Shown here: piece after piece, positions 19,030 through 27,579 of the stretch | How positions within the stretch are numbered: position 1 is the first letter of the stretch | Layout: each line of letters begins with the position of its first letter | Source: Bradyrhizobium sp. CCBAU 051011 | Lineage (GTDB): Bacteria; Pseudomonadota; Alphaproteobacteria; Rhizobiales; Xanthobacteraceae | Reading direction: 5' to 3' | DNA length: 64,000 nt | NCBI RefSeq assembly: GCF_009930815.1 | Contig: NZ_CP022222.1 | Span: forward strand, 3,638,501-3,702,500 | Translations under genes and position numbers: made by a program | Notes under the pieces: generated by a model | What the model was told of the DNA's origin: nothing | The model's input: only the letters and a program-made list of their open reading frames with translations | Databases searched by the model: none

Positions 19030-20196
19030 TCAGTAAGAGCGGGGTAGGCCAAGCACATGCTCGGCGACGTAGGACAGGATCAGGTTGGTCGAAATCGGCG
19101 CGACTTGATACAGCCGGGTTTCGCGGAACTTGCGCTCGACGTCGTATTCCTCGGCAAAGCCGAAACCGCCATGGGTCTGCACGCAGGCGTTGGCCGCTTC
19201 CCAGGAGGCATCCGCCGCCAGCATCTTCGCCATGTTGGCTTCCGCGCCGCAATCGAGGCCAGCCTCATATTTACGGGTAGCTTCCTTCACCATCAGTTCG
19301 GCGGCGCGCATCGCGGCGTAGGCCTTTGCGATCGGGAACTGAATGCCCTGGTTCTGGCCGATCGGGCGGCCGAACACGGCGCGCTCCTTGGCATAGCCGG
19401 TGGCCTTGGCGATGAACCATTTGGCGTCGCCGATGCATTCTGCTGCAATGAGAATGCGCTCAGCGTTCATGCCGGAGAGAATATAGCGAAAGCCTTTGCC
19501 CTCGTCGCCGATCAGGTTCTCGGCCGGCACCCGCATGTCCGTGAAGAACACTTCGGTCGTGGCGTGGTTCATCATGGTGCGGATCGGGCGGATCTCCAGA
19601 CCCTTGCCCTTGACCTCGCGCATGTCGACGATGAAGACGGAAAGCCCATCGGTGCGTTTCTTCGCCTGCTCCTTCGGCGTGGTGCGCGCCAGCAGGATCA
19701 TCAGGTCGGAATGTTCGGCGCGGCTGGTCCAGATCTTCTGGCCGTTGACGACGTAGTGGTCGCCATCACGCTTGGCGACGGTCTTCAGCGAAGAGGTGTC
19801 GGTACCGCTGGTCGGCTCGGTGACGCCGAACGCCTGCAGCCGCAATTTGCCGCTGGCGATGCCGGGCAGGTATTTCGCCTTCTGGGCGTCGTTGCCGTGC
19901 CGCAGCACGGTGCCCATCGTGTACATCTGGGCGTGGCAGCCGCCGCCGTTGCATCCGGCGCGCTGGATCTCTTCCAGGATCGCGGCGGCGGCCGAGAGTT
20001 TCAGCCCGGAGCCGCCATACTCCTCGGGGATCAGGACCGAGAGGTAGCCGGCTTCGGTCAGCGCATCGACGAACTCCTTCGGATACGCCATCTGGCGGTC
20101 GAGCTTGCGCCAGTATTCGCCGGGAAACTGGGCGCAGAGCTTGGCGACGGCGTCGCGGATGTCGTGGAATTCGTCCTGTTGTTCTTGTGCGGTCAT
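19030..20196 (-). CDS. acyl-CoA dehydrogenase
   Basis: A 388-residue FAD-dependent acyl-CoA dehydrogenase. FAD-binding segments are visible (FGVTEPTSGTDTSS near 123-136 and KIWTSRAEHSDLMILLA). The C-terminal YEGT-type Glu of medium-chain enzymes is absent; that position reads YQVAPIST. However, Glu246 in SGMNAERILIAAE occupies the position of the base in isovaleryl-CoA dehydrogenase, so catalysis is plausible. It is the first gene of the operon with the CoA transferase and hydratase, divergent from a LysR gene. A homologue of this kind is found in the Pseudomonas aeruginosa itaconate locus, as I recall. Confidence 0.88.
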   Translation of the reverse strand: MTAQEQQDEFHDIRDAVAKLCAQFPGEYWRKLDRQMAYPKEFVDALTEAGYLSVLIPEEYGGSGLKLSAAAAILEEIQRAGCNGGGCHAQMYTMGTVLRHGNDAQKAKYLPGIASGKLRLQAFGVTEPTSGTDTSSLKTVAKRDGDHYVVNGQKIWTSRAEHSDLMILLARTTPKEQAKKRTDGLSVFIVDMREVKGKGLEIRPIRTMMNHATTEVFFTDMRVPAENLIGDEGKGFRYILSGMNAERILIAAECIGDAKWFIAKATGYAKERAVFGRPIGQNQGIQFPIAKAYAAMRAAELMVKEATRKYEAGLDCGAEANMAKMLAADASWEAANACVQTHGGFGFAEEYDVERKFRETRLYQVAPISTNLILSYVAEHVLGLPRSY

Positions 20197-20272
20197 TGGT
20201 TTTTCTGGCGATGGATGGTGGGTGATGTCAATTGCTTAGGAAGCGGGCCGTTGTGAAACGATCGCCGGTCTC

Positions 20273-20291
20273 CTATGCTGAATTGTTATAG
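20273..20291. promoter_or_regulatory. predicted LysR-type operator, CTAT-N11-ATAG
   Basis: A perfect interrupted palindrome CTAT-GCTGAATTGTT-ATAG lies in the 127-base gap between the divergent acyl-CoA dehydrogenase and lysR genes, 32 bases before the lysR start codon. It contains the T-N11-A core known for LysR-type regulators. Autoregulation plus control of the catabolic operon is the expected arrangement. Confidence 0.6.
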
Positions 20292-20323
20292 CGTGTGAAC
20301 CTGCCTTCGAAGATTGGCAAGCG

Positions 20324-21247
20324 ATGGATATCAGGCAGCTCAGGACCTTCAGTTGCGTGGCCGAGCTCGGCAGCCTCAGCAAGGCCTCCGATACGCTGCG
20401 GGTGGCACAGCCGGCGCTGAGCCGGCAGATCAAGCTGCTTGAACATGAATTGCGGGCCGAGCTGTTCACGCGGAACGGCCGCGGCATGGTGCTGACCGAC
20501 GCCGGCCGGCTTCTGCTCGCGCGAACCTCCGGCATCGTCCGGCAGATCGACCAGGTGCGAGACGAGATCCAGTCCGCCGGCGGCCCGCCCTCGGGCCGCG
20601 TGGTGCTTGGCCTCGTGCCGACCGTGAGCTGCGTGATTTCGGCGCGGCTCGCCCGGCGCACAGTCGACACCTATCCGGGCATTTCGCTCTGCATCGTCGA
20701 AAGCTACAGCGGCCATCTGACGGAATGGCTGCACCGCGGCGAAATGGATCTGGCGCTGATCTACGGGCCGTCGAGCGATCTGCATCTTGCCGTGCAAAGC
20801 CTCGGCCGCGATCCCATCGTCGCTGTCGGGCCGCGTGGCAGCGGCCTTTCGAAAAAGAAGCAGGTCGATATCGGCTGGCTGTTGAAACAGCGCCTGGTGC
20901 TGCCCAGTCATTCGCACGGGCTCCGGGCGCTGATCGAGCAGGCGGCGGCGAAGAAGAAGCTGAAGCTCGACGTCAAGCTGGAAGCGGATTCGTTCCGAGT
21001 GCTGACCAGTCTCGTCGAGGAAGGCCTGGGATATACCCTGTTGCCACCTTCTTCGGTGCGCAATGAGGTCGCCAACGGCCGGCTGGAAACCGCGGCGATA
21101 TCAAAACCGTCGCCGATGCGCGAACTGACCCTTGCGTCTCCCATCGATCATCCCGGCTCGACTGCGATTGCGCTAGTCACCGAATTGCTTCGCGACGAGC
21201 TGATCGCCTGCCGCGAAGAGGGCCTCTGGGACATCAAGCTCGCCTGA
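20324..21247 (+). CDS. LysR-family regulator of the divergent catabolic operon
   Basis: A 307-residue LysR-type regulator. Residues 1-60 form the winged helix (MDIRQLRTFSCVAELGSLSK, then ALSRQIKLLE), followed by an effector-binding domain of two periplasmic-binding-like lobes. It is divergent from the acyl-CoA dehydrogenase operon, with a perfect CTAT-N11-ATAG box in the shared promoter. The inducer is probably a substrate or CoA intermediate of that pathway. LysR proteins usually act as tetramers bound to two adjacent sites. Confidence 0.9.
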   Translation: MDIRQLRTFSCVAELGSLSKASDTLRVAQPALSRQIKLLEHELRAELFTRNGRGMVLTDAGRLLLARTSGIVRQIDQVRDEIQSAGGPPSGRVVLGLVPTVSCVISARLARRTVDTYPGISLCIVESYSGHLTEWLHRGEMDLALIYGPSSDLHLAVQSLGRDPIVAVGPRGSGLSKKKQVDIGWLLKQRLVLPSHSHGLRALIEQAAAKKKLKLDVKLEADSFRVLTSLVEEGLGYTLLPPSSVRNEVANGRLETAAISKPSPMRELTLASPIDHPGSTAIALVTELLRDELIACREEGLWDIKLA

Positions 21248-21489
21248 GCCGACGCCGGGCCGCAGCGATTGGCTTAGAGCAAAACGGCCAGGGGCGGCAT
21301 TCTCATCTGGTTACTTCTGTCATGCCGCAATTGTATAGGGGGCGGGGCCGGCTTGCCGGACGATGGTGCTGGCCTTTAACCGAGGACTTCGCGTCCCAGG
21401 CCCGCAAGCTTCTCGATGATATTCAAGGGAGCGCATGCTCGTTTAGCGGCATGTCTGGTAATGTCCCCAGCGGATAGCGGAGAAGGCAC

Positions 21490-21756
21490 TCACGCGACGG
21501 GACGACGGCGCGGTCTTGAGGTCGGTTGCCTCTTCCTGCTTTTCACCGCCAATGCGCCGTGTTGATCAGGTAGGGCTTCGCGCCTTGCGTCTGCAGCTTC
21601 CCTCAAAGCTCGCAGGCGCGCCATGTTTTCGCGAACGGCAACAGCCCGCCGCTCGACATCCGCCATGGCCTGCTTTCCTTGTTCGGCTGCAATCCGTTGA
21701 CGGTGCGTTCTTGCGATGCTTTCAGGGGAGGGTTCGCCAGGTTTCCTGCCAGCCAT
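21490..21756 (-). CDS. small basic, helical hypothetical protein
   Basis: An 88-residue protein, MAGRKPGEPSPESIARTHRQ at the N-terminus and a basic RKRQPTSRPRRRPVA tail. The centre is a continuous charged helix (VERRAVAVRENMARLRALRE). The start at 21756 is preferred over the longer frame because GGGAAGG lies just upstream. It could bind nucleic acid given its charge, but no domain is recognised. It sits at the edge of a group of small stress-type genes. Confidence 0.6.
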   Translation of the reverse strand: MAGRKPGEPSPESIARTHRQRIAAEQGKQAMADVERRAVAVRENMARLRALREAADARREALPDQHGALAVKSRKRQPTSRPRRRPVA

Positions 21757-21856
21757 GCGCTTGCCTTCCCACTCCAATGACAATAACCCGCTCAACCCCT
21801 AGAGTTGAGCGGGCATGACGCCTTTCCAGTACATCCGTGGAAAGGCGCGGCCGGCT

Positions 21857-22066
21857 TTAGGCCAGCGAAAGATTTTCCGCGCTTACCTTACCCCGCATCG
21901 GGTCGGTCTTGATCTCGAATGTGACCTTCTGGCCCTCGGCCAACCCGGCAAGTCCGGCGCGCTCGACCGCGCTGATGTGCACGAAGACATCAGTGCCGCC
22001 GTCGTTCGGCTGGATGAACCCGAAGCCTTTTTGGCCGTTGAACCATTTCACAGTACCTGTCGTCAT
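21857..22066 (-). CDS. cold-shock domain protein (CspA family)
   Basis: A 69-residue cold-shock protein with both RNA-binding motifs: KGFGFIQ (RNP1-like) at residues 13-19 and VFVHISAV (RNP2-like) at 27-34. It probably acts as an RNA chaperone in the cytoplasm. The start at 22066 has GGAGAG six bases upstream. A candidate promoter about 120 bases upstream implies a long leader, as in cold-shock genes of other bacteria. It is divergent from an S21 paralogue. Confidence 0.95.
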   Translation of the reverse strand: MTTGTVKWFNGQKGFGFIQPNDGGTDVFVHISAVERAGLAGLAEGQKVTFEIKTDPMRGKVSAENLSLA

Positions 22067-22193
22067 TTCTCTCTCCAAAGCGCAAGCATGTCGCGCAACC
22101 ATCATGCGAACCAATTCAACGTCGTCGATGTCTTTGGAAAAGGAGCCCGCGGGCGCGATCAACAAGGCACGGCGGCTAATCGAATAGTGGCAA

Positions 22194-22219
22194 TGTATAC
22201 AACTATTGCGATTTTTCAA
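22194..22219 (-). promoter_or_regulatory. candidate promoter of the cold-shock gene
   Basis: On the minus strand TTGAAA (22214-22219) is followed after 14 bases by TATACA (22194-22199), or after 16 bases by TACATT. Transcription from here would give a leader of roughly 120 nucleotides before the cold-shock start codon. Confidence 0.4.
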
Positions 22220-22504
22220 GGGGCGGGAACAACTTATTTGCGAGGCATCTAAGCAGGTTAATCTCGCTTTCTCGAGCTTCGACGGATTGGATTGCGGATG
22301 GCGAGTTCCGGTTGACACTCTCGGCCCGGAGTGGTCACGTTCTATGACCAAAGCGCTCGTCGCACTGGGATAGCCCCGGTGCTTCGGATCGGTGAAGCAA
22401 TCGCCGACGCGGTCATCCTCACATCGCCGTTCATCGAAGTTCCTGTGCAATTGGCTGGCAGCAGGACCGGTCCTGCTTACCAGCCCAAACGCGAGGATCG
22501 ACTC

Positions 22505-22771
22505 ATGCAAGTAATCGTCCGCGACAACAATATCGAGCAAGCCCTGCGCGTGCTGAAGAAGAAGATGCAGCGCGAGGGAGTATTCAGGGAAATGCGTAGG
22601 CGCCGATGTTACGAGAAGCCGTCAGAGGAGGCTGCAAGAAAGAAATCCGACGCTGTACGCCGGATGCGTAAGCTTGCGCGAAAGCAGGCGATCCGGGATG
22701 GTTTGATCGCGGCCCCGCCGGCGAAAAAGAAGGAAATCAAGCAGCCAGTTCCTTCTACGACAAAGTCATGA
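22505..22771 (+). CDS. rpsU: 30S ribosomal protein S21
   Basis: An 88-residue S21/bS21 protein: [20 protein letters not shown] followed by [20 protein letters not shown] and a basic, lysine-rich tail. bS21 contacts the anti-Shine-Dalgarno region of the 30S subunit and affects initiation. A GAGG box precedes the ATG at 22505. Rhizobial genomes commonly carry more than one S21 gene, and its place opposite a cold-shock gene suggests this is a condition-specific copy; that is inference. Confidence 0.93.
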   Translation: MQVIVRDNNIEQALRVLKKKMQREGVFREMRRRRCYEKPSEEAARKKSDAVRRMRKLARKQAIRDGLIAAPPAKKKEIKQPVPSTTKS

Positions 22772-22876
22772 CAGGAACATTAGAAGGCTCGATCGCTTGT
22801 CTGCTATCGCATGCGCGACACGCAGGAGGCGCGCCAAGATAAACGCCTGCCGGCTCCCAATAGAAGGAGAGCCCTC

Positions 22877-23119
22877 ATGATCCGCGACTACTTTGACATA
22901 AGGGATGGCGACACTCTCTACGCGGATGAAGAGGGGTTGGAGCTGGACGATCAAACGGCGGCTGAGGTCGAGGCCGCGAATGTTCTTGCTGGTTTGGCGA
23001 GGGATCTCTCTCCGCAGGGCGAGCGGAATCACATGGCTATCGAAGTTCACACCAGCGCCGGAACAATTTTCCAGGCAGCATTCATCTTCGAGAGCGCTCA
23101 GCCTAAGGAACAGCATTAG
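22877..23119 (+). CDS. DUF6894-like small protein
   Basis: An 80-residue protein with the pattern MIRDYFDIRDGDTLYADEEG, an alpha-helix with Glu/Ala (AAEVEAANVLAGLARDL), and a final strand pair (AIEVHTSAGTIFQAAFIFES). This is the usual order in the DUF6894 family abundant in rhizobia. Function is unknown. AGAAGGAG lies six bases before the ATG. It lies between the S21 and RHH-like genes. Confidence 0.7.
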   Translation: MIRDYFDIRDGDTLYADEEGLELDDQTAAEVEAANVLAGLARDLSPQGERNHMAIEVHTSAGTIFQAAFIFESAQPKEQH

Positions 23120-23155
23120 TACAAGTCCGTTGTCTTGCTCTTGGATCACTACATC

Positions 23156-23521
23156 ATGTCGATACCAACTAAAGCAAGGAAGCGGGAGCGAACCGCAACA
23201 GCACGCGATCCGATGATGGGATTTCGCGCAGCCCCCGTCCTGCGAGCATCCATTGTGAGATGGGCCGAGAACCAACCCGATAAGCCTACTCTTTCAGAGG
23301 CAACGCGCCGTCTGGTTGAACTTGGCCTGGACGTAAAGGTAAAAAGCCGGTTATCGGGCAAAGATCAGAAATTGCGGGCTCGGGAATTGGCTGCCAATGC
23401 AATCGATCGCGTCGCTGATTCAAAAGCATCTGCGGAGGATCAGGCAGACCGTAAGCGCCGGCTAATTAAGGGGCCGCAAGAGTTCCGTGAGGCCCGCGTT
23501 GATCGTGCTAAGAAGAAGTGA
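23156..23521 (+). CDS. ribbon-helix-helix-like small protein
   Basis: About 121 residues. The stretch GFRAAPVLRASIVRWAENQP followed by LSEATRRLVELGLDVK looks like a degenerate ribbon-helix-helix DNA-binding unit (strand, helix, helix), as in CopG/Arc-type proteins. The Lys/Arg-rich N- and C-termini would suit DNA binding. There is no adjacent toxin gene, so an antitoxin role is not supported. The start at MSIPTKARKRE is chosen over a TTG seven codons earlier. Confidence 0.5.
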   Translation: MSIPTKARKRERTATARDPMMGFRAAPVLRASIVRWAENQPDKPTLSEATRRLVELGLDVKVKSRLSGKDQKLRARELAANAIDRVADSKASAEDQADRKRRLIKGPQEFREARVDRAKKK

Positions 23522-23694
23522 TTGCAATGGACGAAAGAATTCCAGCAGCCATGGCCAGTACGCTGCTTCTATCCGGGCAAATGCAATTACGATTTGGGCC
23601 GGCAGTATTTCGATGTGTGATTGACTGAGCGGGCAGACGTAGAGCTCGAGTCGTACCATCCTGTGTCGAGATGGTGGCTTCCCTTGCCTTTGCC

Positions 23695-23898
23695 CTATGT
23701 GAACAAGCGGTCGGTCGCTTTATCGAGCCGTTTGTCCGAACCGCTCGCGTCATTGAGATGACCAACCAACTCTCCGGATACTCGGTAGATGTTAATCCCT
23801 TTGAGGTCATATAGCTTCGTGCCATGACGGTCGAAAATTTCTCGACCTACTACGGCGCCGACGCGAATACCCTTGCTGTTGAATATATTGCCTGTCAT
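23695..23898 (-). CDS. small beta-rich hypothetical protein
   Basis: A 67-residue protein with an internal repeat of the type GNIFNSKGIRVGAVVGREIFD / GTKLYDLKGINIYRVSGELVG, suggesting repeated beta-hairpins. This resembles the family called '4-fold beta flower' proteins as I remember it; the assignment is tentative. An AAGGAGG box lies six bases before the ATG at 23898. It is monocistronic. Confidence 0.6.
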   Translation of the reverse strand: MTGNIFNSKGIRVGAVVGREIFDRHGTKLYDLKGINIYRVSGELVGHLNDASGSDKRLDKATDRLFT

Positions 23899-23980
23899 GA
23901 GTGCCTCCTTGCTTGAGGTCGAGCCGCGAGAATTCTGCGCTCTTCGTTGCCGTGTCAGAGTAGCTTTTGCGGGAGCGGCT

Positions 23981-24265
23981 TCAGTTCACCGCGCGCACTT
24001 TTGCCGGGCACAAGGCAGGCTTCGTCGAGCCTATGCCGGGATCAGCGATCGTCTCCCAGTTGTTGCCACAAGCGGAACACCGCCATTCGTTGACAGCCCC
24101 CGTGGATAAACAGGTTGATCTGACCGGAGCAGTGACAACGTGTCCGCAGGTACAGGTATTCGTCCCTCGTGATGGAGAGCGGCGCGGCTCGTCGCTGACC
24201 ATCCTGGAGGCCCAGCGACGCTCGAACCTTCGCTGAAAATGCAATGGATAGATAATCGAACTCAC
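23981..24265 (-). CDS. zinc-ribbon hypothetical protein
   Basis: A 94-residue protein. Four cysteines in two pairs (CTCGH and CSACGNNWETI) form a likely C4 zinc ribbon around residues 37-77. A GTG start at 24265 is favoured because AGGAGGGAG lies directly upstream; longer frames lack such a signal. Zinc ribbons of this form bind nucleic acid or proteins, but no partner is suggested by the neighbours. Confidence 0.55.
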   Translation of the reverse strand: MSSIIYPLHFQRRFERRWASRMVSDEPRRSPSRGTNTCTCGHVVTAPVRSTCLSTGAVNEWRCSACGNNWETIADPGIGSTKPALCPAKVRAVN

Positions 24266-24666
24266 GGGCTCCCTCCTGTAGGCGGCGGGAGCACGGTACG
24301 GTCTCTCAGTCACTGAAGCCGTTTTTACGATCAGTGATACTGCTAATATAGGGCTTGAGCCATCCTATAGCTAGTCGAAGCTCTCAGGACTCGCGTCCGC
24401 GATGGAGCGGGGGTAGATGATGATCCCTCAAACTGGGCGCCAATTTGGGCACTGCCCTGCACATAGCGGTCACTAATCCCGACAGCAGTAGTTCCCCACT
24501 TGGCGCGGCAAGCTGCGCGACTTTATCGCGGCTATTGAAAGCCGCGCCGTCACCAACGAGCAGTGCTGGATTTGAAGAAAGCCGCGTTTGGTCTCCGCGC
24601 AGCGGCGCTTGCCGTTTCCTTTTAGCCAAGGCGTGAGCCGCCGCCTCCTTCGAGCCAGGTGGCGCT
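24266..24666. other. stretch without a supported gene
   Basis: Several short frames on both strands overlap in this 401-base stretch. The minus frame ending at 24384 begins with TTG and its AAGGAGG box is too far upstream. I see no repeat or RNA gene. Confidence 0.4.
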
Positions 24667-25383
24667 TCAACCGAGTGCGCGCTCCACGGCGTGACGCAGC
24701 CAGACCATTCCGCCCTCTAGCGTCTCGCAGTGGGTGAGGCGTAGCGATTGCCCGGCGCCCGGACGGTCACCGTCGTGGCCGTCATAATCGACGATGCTTT
24801 GCGCCCCCGCGACACCATCGACCGCCGGATGAAACAACGTGCTGAATTCGTCGATCAGCTGGCGCTTCAGGAATGCCCCGTTGATCCTGCCGCCACCTTC
24901 GAGAAGCAGCTTCTTGACGCCGAACAGCGAAGCGATCTCTTCGATGGCGCGCGCCAGATCGTCGCCCCGCGGGCCGGCGAACACGTAAGACACGCCGTCC
25001 TCGCGCAGCTCCGCGAGATATGCATCGGAGACCTGCTCTCCCAAAACCGCGACGACATGGTCGCCGCTTATATTGTCCTTGCCGTAGTGAACGCGGCCCG
25101 ATGGGTCGATGCTGATCGCAAGTTTGCGCCCGTTACGCGGGCCAACATGCGCTTCGCGCGCAATCCTGGGCGCGTCTTTGACAGGCCGCTCTGTTCCCTT
25201 GGACAACTCGCTCATCGTCCGTCTCCCGACAATCCATCCATCGGCGTCGAACTGGTCGTGGACGCGTTCATAGTGACTGCGCAAGATGGCCGCCGAGTTG
25301 CCCGAGGCGGGTGAGGTGAAGCGGCTCGGATGAAGCCGTCCGTCAATGGAAGTGCTCATGTGGCAGATGATGTAGGGTCGCAT
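24667..25383 (-). CDS. RibD C-terminal / dihydrofolate-reductase-like oxidoreductase
   Basis: A 238-residue protein of the RibD C-terminal domain family, NADPH-dependent reductases related to bacterial dihydrofolate reductase. Signatures are CHMSTSIDGRLHPSRF at the N-terminus, DGWIVGRRTMSEL near residue 50 and LLLEGGGRINGAFL near 158. It lacks the deaminase half of full RibD, so a role in standard riboflavin synthesis is not assured. The divergent or adjacent LysR gene is on the same strand, 22 bases upstream, so co-transcription is possible. Confidence 0.85.
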   Translation of the reverse strand: MRPYIICHMSTSIDGRLHPSRFTSPASGNSAAILRSHYERVHDQFDADGWIVGRRTMSELSKGTERPVKDAPRIAREAHVGPRNGRKLAISIDPSGRVHYGKDNISGDHVVAVLGEQVSDAYLAELREDGVSYVFAGPRGDDLARAIEEIASLFGVKKLLLEGGGRINGAFLKRQLIDEFSTLFHPAVDGVAGAQSIVDYDGHDGDRPGAGQSLRLTHCETLEGGMVWLRHAVERALG

Positions 25384-25405
25384 TAGGTTTCTCTTCTTGA
25401 AGCGA

Positions 25406-26296
25406 TCAACGCCGGTGCCTTAACGCCTTGACCAAGGCGGTGAATGCTGGCGACTGGCGTCGGCTCGGGTAGTAGAGATGATAGCCGTCCCAATGCGGCG
25501 AGAATTTCTGCAGGACACGCACCAGCCGCCCTTTCGAGACATAGGGGAGAATGATCTCTTCCGGTATGTAAGCAAGGCCAAAACCGTCCAGCGTCGCATC
25601 GAGCGCGTTGAAGGTGTTGCTGAAGGCGAGCTGGCCATCGACGCGAATCTTCAACTGCCGGCCATCTTCCTCGAATTCCCACGCATACATGCTGCCAGAC
25701 GACGGCAGGCGGAAGTTGATGCACTCGTGCTGGACAAGCTCCCTCGGATGCTTCGGCTTCGGATGGTCCTTGAAGTATTCAGGGGAGCCCACAACAGCGA
25801 GACAAAAATCCGGACCGATCCGCGCCGAGATCATGTCCTTGGCCAGATGCTCGCCCATGCGCACGCCCGCATCGAAACGTTCGGTCACGATGTCGGTAAG
25901 TCCGTTATCGAGGGTGAGCTCGACCTTGACGTCGGGATACTTGGCAAGAAACATCTTCAGCTTCGGCCAGATCACAAAACTGATCGCGTAATCCGCGGCT
26001 GCAATCCGGATCGTACCCGCGGGCTTGTCGCGCAACTCCCCTAGCGCCTCGACTTGCGCTTCGATCTCGTCGAAATGCGCGCCGATGCCGTTGAGCAATC
26101 TTTGCCCAGCCTCCGTGGGAGCGACAGCGCGCGTTGTGCGGGTCAGGAGAGCAATTCCGAGACGTGCTTCGAGCTGGCGGATCGTGTGGCTGAGCGCAGA
26201 CTGCGAGACGCCAAGTGTGGCCGCTGCCCTGGTGAAGCTGCCTTCGCGGGCCACCGCTCGGAAAGCCAAAAGGTCAAGGACGTTGTCGCGCAGCAC
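25406..26296 (-). CDS. LysR-family transcriptional regulator
   Basis: A 296-residue LysR protein: winged helix at residues 1-65 (LDLLAFRAVAREGSFTRAAA, then QSALSHTIRQLE) and the substrate-binding domain after it. It starts at GTG 26296 with AAGGA eight bases upstream; the nearby ATG is out of frame. The RibD-C-like gene follows by 22 bases and an exported cyclophilin-like gene precedes it by 91, so this may be a three-gene unit. The target is unknown. Confidence 0.88.
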   Translation of the reverse strand: MLRDNVLDLLAFRAVAREGSFTRAAATLGVSQSALSHTIRQLEARLGIALLTRTTRAVAPTEAGQRLLNGIGAHFDEIEAQVEALGELRDKPAGTIRIAAADYAISFVIWPKLKMFLAKYPDVKVELTLDNGLTDIVTERFDAGVRMGEHLAKDMISARIGPDFCLAVVGSPEYFKDHPKPKHPRELVQHECINFRLPSSGSMYAWEFEEDGRQLKIRVDGQLAFSNTFNALDATLDGFGLAYIPEEIILPYVSKGRLVRVLQKFSPHWDGYHLYYPSRRQSPAFTALVKALRHRR

Positions 26297-26387
26297 TCAT
26301 GAGTCCTTCTCACAATTACTCCATGAGTATAGGTCCCACTGCGGCAATGGCGATGCTACCGCTTTAGAGAAAACATTGTCCCGACGA

Positions 26388-26801
26388 CTAGCGGGCGCGA
26401 TCAATCGTGACACTGACGGATCCGGGCCGGTCGAAAATCGAAACGTCGCCGCTCACGTGTCCAAGGATGATGATCCCCGGTTGCGGCACTTGGCCGTCGC
26501 GGTAGTAGATGACGAAGTGGTTGGACGTCCAAAGCCCGAGCGTACCCTTCGAGAAGCCTGTCTGCCGCGGGACTTCCGCCAACGCTGCAGGAAGATTGCC
26601 GGTCTTTTCCTGACGCAGGTGATCGCGCATCTGGATCGTGACGGGCAACATCCGGACAAGCGATCTGGCGGACTCATTGTCCGAAAGTTCAGCTTTCACT
26701 TCGCCCCATTCAGATGAAATGACGATCCGCTCCTGCGCCATGACCGGTCTCCCCAGCACGATAAGAACTGCAATTGCTACCAGTGTCCTGATGAGCATCA
26801 C
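26388..26801 (-). CDS. exported cyclophilin-like-fold protein
   Basis: A 137-residue protein with a signal peptide (LIRTLVAIAVLIVLGRPVMA, cleavage near residue 22). The mature part, with KAELSDNESARSLVRMLPVT and later GTLGLWTSNHFVIYYRDGQ, matches the small cyclophilin-like domain (DUF-type beta barrel) found in many proteobacteria next to LysR and oxidoreductase genes. Peptidyl-prolyl isomerase activity is not established for this group. It is placed upstream of the LysR gene on the same strand. Confidence 0.72.
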   Translation of the reverse strand: MMLIRTLVAIAVLIVLGRPVMAQERIVISSEWGEVKAELSDNESARSLVRMLPVTIQMRDHLRQEKTGNLPAALAEVPRQTGFSKGTLGLWTSNHFVIYYRDGQVPQPGIIILGHVSGDVSIFDRPGSVSVTIDRAR

Positions 26802-27336
26802 GGTCTCCTGAAAGACCTACGTATGTTCAATGAAGAAGGACTGGAGTTTGTCCGTCCAGTACCATCAAGTATGAGGCGCATAGCACAAAAGATTAGCCGG
26901 CAAGAAACGGATGCCGTCATGAGCCGCATTCATGAATGCCGCTGGGAAGACGGGACTCATGCTGCCCAGTCATCGTCGGACTGTTGGCGCTCAGTATCAA
27001 TGGGACGGCCCTAGCCAATGTTCGCGGCTGCCCGCGCCTTGTCGACGCCGCCGCCGATCGCAAGTTTCACCGCCCATGCCACACGTTCCGTGGCCCAGTT
27101 GCTGTCGTGCAGCCTGCGGTGATCCATCGGGTCGGCGAAGCGCCGACTTGACCGACCGATGTCCGAGTTCGAGCGCGAAGTCGAGAACATTTGCTCGCAC
27201 GCAGTTCTGAGCAATTTTGAATTGGGACAGCTCCAGTGTCTGATCCAGCGCAATCCACTCTTGTAGCGTTGCTGTTGAACTTTCGCACGGTTCCCGTGAC
27301 CCACCCTAAGGGGGCTTCCGGATCACGGAGGTTCTG
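26802..27336. other. intergenic stretch with one doubtful short frame
   Basis: Most of these 535 bases look non-coding. A 35-codon frame at 27159-27266 is described separately. No RNA gene is evident. Confidence 0.4.
27159..27266 (+). CDS. possible 35-residue amphipathic peptide
   Basis: The frame reads MSEFEREVENICSHAVLSNF followed by ELGQLQCLIQ, a plausible amphipathic helix with two cysteines. There is no Shine-Dalgarno sequence, which keeps confidence low. Confidence 0.2.
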   Translation: MSEFEREVENICSHAVLSNFELGQLQCLIQRNPLL

Positions 27337-27579
27337 ATGACGAGACATCGAACGATTACCGGGTTCGTGGCTGTCGCTCTGCTCGCGGTCGCCGCAACCG
27401 CCGCCACCATGCGGTCGCACGTGCATTGGACCGACGGCAATGTCGTATCCGCCGGCACGACTGCAAAAGGCCCCACGGCTGACGCCAACGAGTTCCCGGC
27501 TGCGAGTTTTGACGACCGCTGGTCCGCGATGTCAGCTCCGACGACGGATACGGCTGAGCGCAAGCTCGACGATCGCTAA
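27337..27579 (+). CDS. small exported hypothetical protein
   Basis: An 80-residue protein starting five bases after GGAGG. A signal-like N-terminus (ITGFVAVALLAVAATAATM) is followed by a short polar mature region rich in Thr, Ala and Asp. No domain is recognised. It precedes the haloperoxidase-like gene by 163 bases on the same strand, and the shared export signal suggests a possible common context. Confidence 0.55.
   Translation: MTRHRTITGFVAVALLAVAATAATMRSHVHWTDGNVVSAGTTAKGPTADANEFPAASFDDRWSAMSAPTTDTAERKLDDR

Noticed and set aside
24384..24629. 81-codon minus-strand frame starting MAKRKRQ
   Set aside because: It starts with TTG, the nearest AAGGAGG is too far upstream, and no family is recognised.
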